Of a stretch of 64,000 nucleotides of DNA, positions 7,540-18,000 are shown in pieces. Position 1 is the first letter of the stretch; each line of letters opens with the position of its first letter. Source of the stretch: Bacteroidota bacterium. GTDB lineage: Bacteria > Bacteroidota > Bacteroidia > Cytophagales > Cytophagaceae. The stretch spans positions 422,430 to 486,429 of the forward strand of contig JAEWYS010000008.1 in assembly GCA_023458555.1 (NCBI GenBank), in the 5' to 3' direction. The position numbers and the translations under genes were made by a program. Below the pieces are notes generated by a model, which worked only from the letters and a program-made list of their open reading frames with translations, was not told where the DNA came from and did no database searches.

Positions 7540-10500
7540 CTTTCCTGCAAATCCGGGATTGCACTCTCTCCGGATATGCTTTCCCGGATTTCGGTTATAT
7601 TTTCCGACTCTTCCGATTCCTGATACATTGCGCAACACGGCAACGTTACAACAGCAGTAGTGCTGTAATGCAGCTTGCTTTCTATAAAGATTGTTCCTCC
7701 AAGCTTCTCAACAATCTTTTTCACCGTATACAGCCCAAGTCCCGACCCCTTGGACTCATCGGTTCCCCTGTAAAACATGTCATAGATTCTGGGCATAACC
7801 TCTTTCGTTATACCTATACCGTTATCACTAACTGAAATCACAAAGGCTTTATTTTCTTTTTCAGACACATTCAGAAAGATATGACTGCCTATATTTGCTT
7901 TCCGGTATTTAACAGAGTTTTCCAGTATATTATAAATAATGGTCTGAACCAGTCTTGCATCATTGTAAAAAATCTGATTGTCTTCTATCGTAATACGTAT
8001 ATTAATATCATCCAGAGTATTATCCTTTTTTAATTCATCCAGCACTTCTCGGATAATTTTCCTGAAATCAACCTTTTCGATCTTTGTATCTCCTTCTATG
8101 ATTTCAACAATATTGATCAGATTTTTAAGTACTGTATCAAGAATAACCGTCCGATCAAGAATCATATTAAAAAACTTGCGGGCATAGGGATCACTCACTT
8201 CAATCATGCCCAGCTGGGTAAGTCCTTTGACTGTAGATATAGGTCCTCTTAAATCATGCGAGCTTCGGTAAATAAAATTATTAAGTTCCTGATTGGTCTG
8301 CTTTAGCTTTTCTTCAACAAGCTTTTGCTTTTCCTGTGCATTTATCCGCTGCTTTATCTCTGCTTCAAGAATCAGCTTATCCCGGCGCAGCTTTTCCCGT
8401 TGTTTCGTAAGCCGCTCTGTTCTCCACTTTACTATGCCATATACAGAAACAACTCCAAAAACAACGGAAAGGGTAATAAACCACCAGGTTTTCCAGAATG
8501 GATTTCTGATCTCAAACTGAAAAGGAGAAGCCATTTCAGTCCATAAGCCGTTTTTAGTTCCGGCTCTTATTCTGAGCTGATATTTACCAGGAGGGGTATT
8601 GGCGTAGGTAACAAAGGGTTCATGGCTTGGCAACGACCAGGCTTTATCAAAGCCCTCCAGTTTATACTGGTATATAATTTTCTCGGGATCAGGTTTGAGG
8701 CTAATACCAATTACACCAAAAGTCAGGTGATTTTTGTTATAGGGCAACAAAACATTATACGGTATTTTTTCAAAGCCATATACACTATCAGAATACAGGC
8801 TCCAGTCTACTTCCTTAAAGTCCAGCATAATCCCGGTCAGATTAACAATCGGACCTTCGGATCGGGGCTTGTCAGCATCCGGATTATAATTCACCAGACC
8901 GACATTGGTTCCTACCCACAGCGCGCCATGGGTATCAATCGAGCTTGCCAGCGGATTAATTTCCCCAAGAATGCTCCCCTCTTTGCTTTCATAAAAAGTA
9001 AACTTCTTTTTGTCTGGGACAAACTTCGAAAGTCCCTGTTTATGCCCGATCCATAGCTGCTTTTTCTTATCCAGCGCCATAAAATAGCAATACGGAGAGC
9101 TCAGACCATTTTCATCAGAATACTGTTTCACAAACTTACCATGCCTGAAAAGATAAAATCCCTGTCCGTAGGTTCCGATCCACATACCATCGGAGTCATC
9201 TTCAACAAAACAGCTGATATCAAATGACCGGCCGGGAACCGGTGAAGAATAGTTGACGATAGAACCACGGTCATATATGCTCAGGCCGCCGCCTCTTGTA
9301 CCAAACCATATTCTGTTGTAACGATCACAGTACAAGGAATACACTTTGTTATGAGCCAGACCATCCTCAATAGTGAAAGCTCTGATAACTGAATCTTTAG
9401 TTGTCTGAAAAACACCTTCGTCAGTCGCAATCCAGATATTATTGTCCCTGTCCGCGACCAGATGATTGACCGTATTATACAACGAGCCGGATTTCCCTCC
9501 AAACCATTGCCTGAGCGAGCCGCCTGCCAGATTATACTGCCAGACACCTGCTTCTGCTGTTCCCAGATACAATACAGAATCCAGCACTATTATACCTGAC
9601 AAGGGAAAATTCAGCGAATTGACTGTAAGATGATTAAATCCTGAGGCAGATTTTTTCAAATAGCTGATATTACGATCAGAAATGGTCCATATTGTCCCAT
9701 AGGCATCCGTTGTCAAAGCTTTTACATTATTATCCAAAAGGCCATCCTGTCTTGTATAAAGCCTGAAAATCGGGTTATTCAAAACAGCAAGTCCATTACC
9801 GTAGCTCCCCATCCAGATATTATTTTCCCGATCTGCAAACAGACTTTTAATATAATTACCAGGCAGACCATTCTTTTCCATATAATGTTCTATTATCACC
9901 AGGCTCTGGTGATGATAGCGGCATTTATATACTCCGTTTCCATAAGAGGAAATATACAGATATCCTTCTTTGTCCTGAATAATCTGATTTATATTATGCC
10001 CTTCAAACTCCGGAACAGATTTTATGCTGCCATCGGCCGTGTCTATTGTCTGAAGACCACTTTCCGAAGTTCCCGCAAATATTTCTCCGGTTTCTTGATG
10101 ATAATACAGACACTGAATATTTTCCTCTTCCAGCATTTTTTGTAATACAGTCAGACTACCGCTGGAATAGCTCATTTTTATCAAACCTTCTTCTGTGCCC
10201 AGGTATCTGATTCCGGACGGGAGCTCCAGAATCGCATTAATACCTGCCTCTACAAGATCACTGTATACCTGAACAGTAAGGTCTGCATTAATTCTGATCA
10301 GGCCGTTACGTTTTGTACCGGCCCAGATGGAACCATCTTTGCTTTCAAAGAGGACATTTACCGGAGACTGGGAAAGATGGGCGATATTTAGCTCTATAAA
10401 GTTTTGCTGATTAAACAGCGTTATGCCTCCATCAAAATGCCCGAGCCAGGTATGCCCGTTGCTTGCTGTGATACAGGATTGTATGAAATTATTATTAAGT

Positions 10501-10742
10501 CCTTCCCGCGACGTAAACTGAAAAAACTCCTGTCCGTTAAAACGCGCCAGTCCATCGCCCGAACCGATCAGAAGACTCCCTTTATGACTTTGAGCCAGGG
10601 CATACACATAGTCCTGAGGCAAGCCATCTTTGTATGTATACACTCTGAATCTATAGGTCTGGCCATTGACTGAAAAACAGCAACATATAAGCCACAGCAA
10701 AACTGTTGTACACCGATACAATACAGACTTATTTCGGACCAT
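7524..10742 (-). CDS. Two-component-regulator-propeller sensor histidine kinase (no receiver or HTH)
   Basis: The 1072 residues begin with a signal peptide. About 700 residues of Reg_prop propeller blades follow, with repeated IWAGT, MWIGSYG and LWIGHKQG motifs in two seven-bladed halves. Then come a Y_Y_Y domain, one membrane helix (FITLSVVFGVV), a coiled coil, a HisKA domain with phosphoacceptor H829 in SSHDLRGP, and an HATPase with DNGIGI and GSGLGLYTV. Many propeller kinases in this phylum continue into REC and AraC domains; this one stops after a short acidic tail. ATG 10742 follows an in-frame TTG. It overlaps the upstream gene by 14 bp and is last in the adhesin cluster. Confidence 0.9.
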   Translation of the reverse strand: MVRNKSVLYRCTTVLLWLICCCFSVNGQTYRFRVYTYKDGLPQDYVYALAQSHKGSLLIGSGDGLARFNGQEFFQFTSREGLNNNFIQSCITASNGHTWLGHFDGGITLFNQQNFIELNIAHLSQSPVNVLFESKDGSIWAGTKRNGLIRINADLTVQVYSDLVEAGINAILELPSGIRYLGTEEGLIKMSYSSGSLTVLQKMLEEENIQCLYYHQETGEIFAGTSESGLQTIDTADGSIKSVPEFEGHNINQIIQDKEGYLYISSYGNGVYKCRYHHQSLVIIEHYMEKNGLPGNYIKSLFADRENNIWMGSYGNGLAVLNNPIFRLYTRQDGLLDNNVKALTTDAYGTIWTISDRNISYLKKSASGFNHLTVNSLNFPLSGIIVLDSVLYLGTAEAGVWQYNLAGGSLRQWFGGKSGSLYNTVNHLVADRDNNIWIATDEGVFQTTKDSVIRAFTIEDGLAHNKVYSLYCDRYNRIWFGTRGGGLSIYDRGSIVNYSSPVPGRSFDISCFVEDDSDGMWIGTYGQGFYLFRHGKFVKQYSDENGLSSPYCYFMALDKKKQLWIGHKQGLSKFVPDKKKFTFYESKEGSILGEINPLASSIDTHGALWVGTNVGLVNYNPDADKPRSEGPIVNLTGIMLDFKEVDWSLYSDSVYGFEKIPYNVLLPYNKNHLTFGVIGISLKPDPEKIIYQYKLEGFDKAWSLPSHEPFVTYANTPPGKYQLRIRAGTKNGLWTEMASPFQFEIRNPFWKTWWFITLSVVFGVVSVYGIVKWRTERLTKQREKLRRDKLILEAEIKQRINAQEKQKLVEEKLKQTNQELNNFIYRSSHDLRGPISTVKGLTQLGMIEVSDPYARKFFNMILDRTVILDTVLKNLINIVEIIEGDTKIEKVDFRKIIREVLDELKKDNTLDDINIRITIEDNQIFYNDARLVQTIIYNILENSVKYRKANIGSHIFLNVSEKENKAFVISVSDNGIGITKEVMPRIYDMFYRGTDESKGSGLGLYTVKKIVEKLGGTIFIESKLHYSTTAVVTLPCCAMYQESEESENITEIRESISGESAIPDLQESQPAK

Positions 10743-11700
10743 CAAAAGACTTGTATTTTATAGTGTAGGGATATTTAGGAACACCGCCGATAGGAGAGGT
10801 ATAGAAAGGCAATAATTCTCCATACTGGTTTGTAATATAAAAAACTACATTATTATTGGCTCCCTTTTTTACTTTAATCAGCTGTATATCCAGAGAGGTA
10901 TTTTTTTCTTTTTCAGAAATCTGATGTACGCTTGAAGACCAGCTGTTATCCCCCGACACAGTCACTTCTTCTGCTTTTCTGGCAACCGAAACAATACGCA
11001 CAATACCGTCATGATCAAAGTCAAAGGTATGAATTTTAACACTTACAACTTTTTCATTAATAAACGGATAGATATGTGAAACCTTTCCCGGCTCGTCCCA
11101 CATTCTGAAAGAATATTCATAGGTAAAAGCATTAGCACCTTCCACAACCTTATTTTCATTGGGATCCGAACTGAGAAAATACTTATAGAGATTACCATCA
11201 TTCCCTTTTATTCCTTCTGCAACAATTTTAAAAACATACCCCTTAAATTCATTCACAAGCTCTCCTTCTACCGGATTGAACGGACCAAAAGTATACCACT
11301 TGTTATCATATCTCGGCTGACTGTCAAAGGTTTTCTCTGCCAGAGTGGTTCCGCTTTTGAAATTACCAATCGGGTCAGGATGAGATGCATCCGGATGCGT
11401 ATATACGCCCTTTCCTCCCATTACGGTAAATCGTGTTTCCGAATCAGGCTGGCCGTTTATTTCATCATGGGTATTACTGATTTCCGGGTCAAATACCCGT
11501 ATAAAGAAAGGCTTCTTCCATGTCTGGGGAATAATGAAAAAAAATGTCTGAGTAAAGTCATCGTCTCCCCACGCCGTTTCTGATCCATTGCCAAAGGTTA
11601 CCAGAAACGGAATATTTTCCTCAGCCGCAGGAACCGATTGTGCCCTGATATCAATGAGAGGATACAAAAACAAGCTTAATAATACTAGTATAATTCTCAC
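10729..11700 (-). CDS. Exported protein of unknown function in the T9SS adhesin cluster
   Basis: This is a 323-residue protein with a signal peptide (ends DIRAQ). The start is GTG at 11700. A clear AAGGAG Shine-Dalgarno about 10 nt upstream supports it; such sites are rare in this window. The body is beta-rich with many aromatic residues, including FFFIIPQTW, YTFGPFNP and FDFDHDG stretches. I recognise no domain. The gene starts 15 bp after the OmpA-family gene ends and its own stop overlaps the sensor-kinase start, so it is very likely translated together with the kinase. It may be a periplasmic or surface partner of the propeller domain. Confidence 0.65.
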   Translation of the reverse strand: MRIILVLLSLFLYPLIDIRAQSVPAAEENIPFLVTFGNGSETAWGDDDFTQTFFFIIPQTWKKPFFIRVFDPEISNTHDEINGQPDSETRFTVMGGKGVYTHPDASHPDPIGNFKSGTTLAEKTFDSQPRYDNKWYTFGPFNPVEGELVNEFKGYVFKIVAEGIKGNDGNLYKYFLSSDPNENKVVEGANAFTYEYSFRMWDEPGKVSHIYPFINEKVVSVKIHTFDFDHDGIVRIVSVARKAEEVTVSGDNSWSSSVHQISEKEKNTSLDIQLIKVKKGANNNVVFYITNQYGELLPFYTSPIGGVPKYPYTIKYKSFDGPK

Positions 11701-11715
11701 AAATACAACTCCTTC

Positions 11716-14142
11716 CTAATTATAAATCAGCCTAAACTCTACCCGTCTGTTCAAAAGCTTTCCCCGTTCTGAATTATTACTTGCAACGGGCTTCTGATCC
11801 CCGTATCCGGTAACCATAATTCTGGATGCATCTATACCCATATGTACAAGATACTCCTTCACCGCAGTAGCTCTTTTCTCCGACAGTACAGTATTATAGT
11901 CCTTATTGCCGGAGTTATCAGTATGACCGGCTATTTCAATTGATGCGCCAGGTTCATTTCTGATCAGCCTCACCAGGCGGTTTAATTCAGGGTAAGATTC
12001 TTTTTTGAGACGATATTCATTCGGTGCAAAAAATATATTGTTAAGACGCACGGCAACACTTAAATCATTCATTTCTTCAATAGAAACCATCTCTATATCC
12101 TTCTTTATTTCAAGATTCCTCTTCTCGTTACGCAAATCAATATAATTCGATACGGAATAATATCCTTTCAGTTCCGCAAAAAAGCCATAAAGTTCTTCAT
12201 TGGGTAAAATTATATAAAACCTCCCATCGGCAGGATCGCTGTATATCCGGCCGAGCACTTCCCCGGTAGTCAGATTCTCAAGAATGATTTCTGCACATAA
12301 AGCCTTTCCGAAAACATCTATAATCTTACCTTCAATCTGGGTAAATGATCTGGTTACAGAAGTTTTCCCGAATGAGGAAGTGTCTTTTCCGGTTATAATT
12401 TTGCCCCCTTTGAAAGCAACAATCCGGGCATCCGTAAAACCTTTCTCCCGAACATCTGCAAAAAGTGGATAAGCAGTTGACAGATCACGTTCATTACCGA
12501 CTACATATCTGTATAGATCCTGATCTTTGTATTCACTTACAGCCAGTTCACTGAAAATAGATGAATCCGTTCCCAGAGGATATCTGGAAGTCATAAGCTC
12601 AACCTTATATGTCAGACTATCCGTATCCATATTACGCTGACCGACTCTGGTAGCCTCCGCCGCTCTTTCAGTCAATCCGGCCAACTGTGTATTTTTCTTA
12701 TCTTTCGGCCCGATTTGTATTTTCCGGTGAACACATGCCTGACAGTCAGTTCTGGTGTCCAGGGTTTTTCCTTTCAGAGTCAGCACGACTTCAAACTCAC
12801 CGTTTTGCTCATATACATGCAGGACGGAAATGCCTTCCGATTGTCCTCCGTCACCAAAATCCCAGTAATAGCTAGTCAGGCTGCAATTGGGTATATTCGC
12901 ATTTTCTGCCCTAAACTCCATAAGCTTATCAGCCAGCATTTCGCCACCGATATCCATATGCGCCTGAGTTAGTTTCCGGACTTCAAAATCATACGATGCT
13001 TCGTTAAAAAATACGACTCCGGTAGTGGTATCGATTATATTCAGGTTGATTATATAATTGCCGGGGCGCTCATAGCAGTGATTAATCTCAAGACCTCTTT
13101 TTCTGTTGCCATCACCCAGATCCCACTCATAGACCAGAGGAAGACTTTCATCATTTAATGTACCTTCTTCAAAAAATGTATAGCAAAAAGGATATTCCAC
13201 CGGCTCTACACATTCCGGATGCAGGCTGGTAAAATAGTATATATCGTCATCCTGCCCGTTTTTCCGGTTTGACGATAAATATCCGCTGGATTCATCCAGT
13301 CCTTCTGTATACCCAAAATCATCAAATGCCGAGTTAAACGGCGCTCCCAGATTTGTGGCCTTTTTCTGAATCGAATCACCTATTCCGGGGGCAGCATATA
13401 AATCAAATTTGCCCAGCCCTCCCGGACGATCAGAAGAAAAATAAAGCACATTATCTTTACTTATGTAGGGGAAAGACTCATTACTGCTGGTATTTATGGC
13501 TGGTCCCATATTTTTGGGCTTCGTCCAGCGGCCATTTTGCTGGCGGGTAATGTACAAATCACTTTTACCGAAGCCACCAGGCTGGTTAGAGGCAAATATC
13601 ATAACTGTTCCATCCGGAGACAATGCGGGATGTCCCACGGAGTAATTCGTAAGATTATAAGGGAACTCAGTAACGGGATTCCATTGTTTCTTCGCATCAT
13701 CAAATTCTGTTTTGTAAATCCTCAGCTTTTTTGATTTTCCGGACTCACAACCTTGTTCATTAAGCATGCAACTTCCGGTAAAATACAATACTTTGCCATC
13801 TCTGCTGATTGTAGCAGGTCCCTGCATAGATCTGGCCGGAAAGTTTTTAAGCAAAAGCTGAGGAGCTGAAAACAGATTTTCTCCTTTTATATCAGTTATC
13901 AGAATATGGTCAAGCATTTCGCCCGTTGCCTGAGAGTAATACGGGATCAGCGTATTACGATTATTTGAGCAAAAAATCAGCTGGTTTTCATATACAAGGG
14001 GTGAATAATCATTATAACGGGAATTAATCTTCAGAGGAACAAGCTTTATTCCGTTTGCCGTATCAGAAAAAGGTTCCTGAGCAGCTGCAAGCTTCACCAG
14101 AAAGCAAAAAAACAAAAGCAAAATACCCTGATAACGAATCAT
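11716..14142 (-). CDS. OmpA-family outer-membrane protein with PD40 propeller and PKD domains
   Basis: Translation from ATG 14142 gives 808 residues with a signal peptide ending LAAAQ. WD40-like PD40 blades follow (VLYFTGS, VMIFASN, VLYFSSDRPGG, SGYLSSNRKNG). Two PKD-type domains have WDLGDG and WDFGDG motifs. A carboxypeptidase-regulatory-like beta domain precedes a C-terminal OmpA domain with the IAGHTDNSG, YGDQKP and NRRVE motifs that bind peptidoglycan. The architecture resembles PorE-like and other T9SS-associated envelope proteins. An upstream in-frame start adds 19 residues before the signal peptide and overlaps the previous gene, so I rejected it. Gaps to its neighbours are about 15 bp. 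Confidence 0.85.
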   Translation of the reverse strand: MIRYQGILLLFFCFLVKLAAAQEPFSDTANGIKLVPLKINSRYNDYSPLVYENQLIFCSNNRNTLIPYYSQATGEMLDHILITDIKGENLFSAPQLLLKNFPARSMQGPATISRDGKVLYFTGSCMLNEQGCESGKSKKLRIYKTEFDDAKKQWNPVTEFPYNLTNYSVGHPALSPDGTVMIFASNQPGGFGKSDLYITRQQNGRWTKPKNMGPAINTSSNESFPYISKDNVLYFSSDRPGGLGKFDLYAAPGIGDSIQKKATNLGAPFNSAFDDFGYTEGLDESSGYLSSNRKNGQDDDIYYFTSLHPECVEPVEYPFCYTFFEEGTLNDESLPLVYEWDLGDGNRKRGLEINHCYERPGNYIINLNIIDTTTGVVFFNEASYDFEVRKLTQAHMDIGGEMLADKLMEFRAENANIPNCSLTSYYWDFGDGGQSEGISVLHVYEQNGEFEVVLTLKGKTLDTRTDCQACVHRKIQIGPKDKKNTQLAGLTERAAEATRVGQRNMDTDSLTYKVELMTSRYPLGTDSSIFSELAVSEYKDQDLYRYVVGNERDLSTAYPLFADVREKGFTDARIVAFKGGKIITGKDTSSFGKTSVTRSFTQIEGKIIDVFGKALCAEIILENLTTGEVLGRIYSDPADGRFYIILPNEELYGFFAELKGYYSVSNYIDLRNEKRNLEIKKDIEMVSIEEMNDLSVAVRLNNIFFAPNEYRLKKESYPELNRLVRLIRNEPGASIEIAGHTDNSGNKDYNTVLSEKRATAVKEYLVHMGIDASRIMVTGYGDQKPVASNNSERGKLLNRRVEFRLIYN

Positions 14143-14158
14143 AGCTAACTCAGACAAA

Positions 14159-15058
14159 TTAAAAACGCTTCGGATCCGGCGCATCCACTCCATAACCAAG
14201 GCGCCAGCTCAGCATTAATTCATGGCTTCCGCTGGTATATTTATTCAGGTATCCGGCCGAATAATCATAGGAATACCCTATAGCAATACTTTTCATATTT
14301 ATATGAATAAGAAACACAAATGAATCATACATTCTGTAAGAAATACCTGCTGTGATCGTTTTGTCCAATGTACCTGTAATATTTAAATCTGTCTGTACGG
14401 GTGATCCGCTTATGGCTCTCAGCAAAATAGAGGGAGTACAATACAAACGCCTGTTTATATCCAGCCTGTATCCGGAATTCAAAAAAAAAGTGCGTGCCAA
14501 TATACCGGCAACACCTGCATAGGAGTCACGCAACAGCCATTGCGGAGCAGAAATACCTGCAAAAAACTGTTCTGTATGGTAATACATTCCCAAGCCGATC
14601 TTAGGATAAAACTGCGGACTGCCAATCATGGCAAACGCAGGATCATCCTGATCCGTGGTAATGATTCCGGAAGCATCATATCTGATACGGCTAAATCCGC
14701 CGGAAATACCCATACCCAGGAGACCGGAACCTGTATTTATCCGATAGGCAAAGTTACATGACAGATCATTCTGAGATTTCAGGCCAATCCGGTCATTCAT
14801 ATAAATTGCACCCCAGCTTATCTTTTCATTTTTCAAAGCGCTGTGCAATGTTCCGGATAAGGTAACAGGAGCGCCTTCAAAACTGCCTGACCATTGATTT
14901 TTATAGTCAACAATAGCCGTAAGCCCGTCGTATCCATAGGAAAAGGCCGGATTAATGACGAGTCCGTTAAACATATACTGACTGAACAGGGGAAAATGCT
15001 GCCCGCTGGCATAACCGAACGATAGGAAAAGAAATACTATTGATAAAATTTTATTCAT
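14159..15058 (-). CDS. PorP/SprF-family T9SS outer-membrane protein
   Basis: This 299-residue beta-barrel protein has a signal peptide (ends YASGQ) and the PorP/SprF N-terminal hallmark: FSQYMFNGLVINPAF, followed by a YKNQWSG segment. SprF is needed for surface delivery of the adhesin SprB in Flavobacterium, and PorP/SprF genes usually sit beside large type-B CTD cargos. Here the gene begins directly after the 2268-residue adhesin gene; the stop and start regions touch (TAG then ATG 15058). ATG 15058 is preferred over the in-frame GTG at 15064. A role in anchoring or exporting that adhesin is inferred from position. Confidence 0.88.
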   Translation of the reverse strand: MNKILSIVFLFLSFGYASGQHFPLFSQYMFNGLVINPAFSYGYDGLTAIVDYKNQWSGSFEGAPVTLSGTLHSALKNEKISWGAIYMNDRIGLKSQNDLSCNFAYRINTGSGLLGMGISGGFSRIRYDASGIITTDQDDPAFAMIGSPQFYPKIGLGMYYHTEQFFAGISAPQWLLRDSYAGVAGILARTFFLNSGYRLDINRRLYCTPSILLRAISGSPVQTDLNITGTLDKTITAGISYRMYDSFVFLIHINMKSIAIGYSYDYSAGYLNKYTSGSHELMLSWRLGYGVDAPDPKRF

Positions 15059-15063
15059 GTTCA

Positions 15064-18000
15064 CTATCGCTTCAAAATTACATAGCCCTGATGAGACTTT
15101 CCGTTGTTAAGCGTCAGCACATAAAAATACGTATCTGGTGCCAGATCCTTTCCATTCATATTCTTGCCTTCCCAGTCATTTTTATAATCATTGGCATGAA
15201 ATATTTCTTCTCCCCAACGGTTAAAAATGGTAATTTTTGCGGGAGAAAACAATTCAAGTCCTTTAACTTCAAAAGTATCATTTTTACTGTCTCCGTTCGG
15301 AGAGAAAGCATTTGGAATCTTAAAATTATCCCTGATTATTTCCAATGTATCTGCCGATACCGGACAAATACCATTGCTGACAGTCCATACAAATGATGAA
15401 ATGCCCGGGGGTAAATTATACGCCATCGTAACATGACTAGCCGGATCTGCAAGCTCAATCTCCGGATTCAGAGCCTGCCATTTTCCTTGTCCGACAGCTA
15501 TTTCATCTGCCTGCAGAAGTACCTCTTCCGAATATATATGTCTGTCTTTACCAGCACTGGCAGGAGAGGGCCTCAAATAATTATATATTTTGAGTGTATC
15601 GGCAGACTGACAAAAACCTTTTTCAACTGTCCAGACATAATAGGAGGTATCAGGCGGAAGACTAAGCACCAGGGTCATGTTTTCCTGCGGATTCTCCAGA
15701 TCGTTACCCGAAAGAGCCCTCCAATAGCCTCGTCCCAGATCAGGCATCTGGGCATATATATTAATCTTACTCTGTTCACAAAGAAAAAGATCATTCCCGG
15801 TACGCGCCTCATCAACTCTTTCCTCCGCAATTATTACCAGTGTATCAGCACTGCTGCAGGGACCATTTTCAACATACCATCGTAGCACATTTTCTCCGTA
15901 ACTTATATTGGACACACTGGTGTGTGCATTGTACATCTGATCAATGTCCAATGAGCCGCTCAGTAAGGACCAGTGTCCTGTCCCTGTTTCAGGCTTAACA
16001 GCTTCAAGAGTCATCGCATTGCCACACAACATCGTATCTCTTCCGGCTATGGCATCGGTTTCTTTCTTAAAACGCTGCATAGTGACTTCAGCATAAGAAG
16101 TATCGCACGGACCATTGGTACAGGTCCAGCGAAAGCTGGTTGTGCCCAATGCCAGATTTACAACTCTGGTTATATGACTTTCGGGACTTTCCAGTTCAGC
16201 AGAACCGCTGACGACCTCCCAGCTGCATTGACCAATCTCCGGACGTCGTGCACGCAGAGTAAAGGTGTCAGTCTCACATAACTGTTCATTTTCATTGAAA
16301 ATAAAGGCCTCTGAAGGCCTGTCGTAGCCATCGATAGTGAGACTTTGATAATTCTGACATTCACCCCGTTTCAGTCTCCAGTAAAAAAGATTCTGTTTAA
16401 CCCCAAGTCCGTACACTCTGGTAACATTGGAGAAACGATTTTCAAAAATACCAGCTCCTCCGGCCAGAATCCAGTCTCCTTCTCCATCCAGAGGCACAGC
16501 CTGCCCCATCAGCTCAATTGTATCGGTAACACAAGCCTGAGAAGGTCCGGCAACAAAATTATAAAGGGATTCATTTCTTCTGATTGTTACCGTATCGGCA
16601 ATCGTGTCACAATTCGCATTAAATATCTTATATACAAACATATAATCTCCGGGAGCATTCAGATTTCGCACCAGCGTACTGTCGGCACCCGGAGAATTAA
16701 TAACTGCCTTCGGAGAATTTTCTGCCGGCTCACTCATAATTTGCCAGAGCGACCGGGCTGTGCTAATCTCATTCGCAGCTTTATTTCCTACCAGCAAATT
16801 GGCTGTAAAGCAGGATTCCTGATCCTGCGTGGAAATATTAACTTTCGTTGGCTGATTATTTATTATTTCTACCGTATCGGAATTGGAGCAGATTGTATTA
16901 CTCACAGTCCAGACAAACCGGTTGATTCCCGGTTTTAATCCGCTGACAGACGCGTTGAATGCATTCACTTCCGCAATTTTCTGAGATTCTTCATTCAGAA
17001 TATTCCATGTACCAGCTTCACCGAAAGCAACCTGCAAAGCATTAAGGGTGGTCTTGTCTCCGCATATGGCAGCATTGCTTCCGGCATTAGCCTTCGTCTG
17101 TACCGACACTCTTACATCGGATGAATCTTTGCAGACTCCATTGCTGATATACCAGCGAAAAACAGAAATCCCGACCGGAAGACGGATAACCGTTGACTGA
17201 GCAATATTCGGATCAAACTGAATCTGATGAGGATCGCTTACAAGACGCCAGTTGCCTGTCTCTCCTCTGCCGGTAAGCGGAGGATTAGCCTGAAGTATTG
17301 TATTTTCAACCGGTTTAATGATGCAGATATCATCTTCGGTCCTGGCAGCTGATATTACCCGCATTACAATCGAGTCTTTTAAAGAACATGCGGAATCAAG
17401 CTTATTATGTACGGACCAGTACACACGATACGTTCCGGCAGGAACATTGCCGGCCATTGTACTGGGAGAAGCAGTTCCGTTGAAAGTCAGTCCGGGTATG
17501 GCATGCCACATGCCCTCTTCCTGAACAGACAGACTGTTTTCCGTTATCAGAGGAATATCTTTGCCTGTTTCTCCAGCTGGTATTATCTCGCATACCACCG
17601 GTTCAATTTTAGGCTTAGTGAGCAAAGTTACCTGTACACTATCTCTTAAGGCAGGACAAACCGAAGCTGAATCACTGATTCTGTAGTATATGGTATAAGC
17701 ACCTTTGGAAAACACGTTAAGCTCACATGTATTACCCGTAGGATTCAGTGATACGCCGGCTATCGAATGATCGGCCGGAAGCCAGGTAGAAACTTCGGCA
17801 GGCGTAGCAGGATTGGCAAGCAGAGTTACCCTGCTGTTTCCACCTTCATATGATAAGCATTGATTATCAACAGTTACTGGTCGCGTAATCAGTGCAATCG
17901 TGGCAGAGGCAGAGTCCTTACAGCCATCATTGCTGATTACCCATTTAAATCTGTGTACACCCGTTTTCAGGTTACTCAGTTTACTTTCCGGATTCACCGG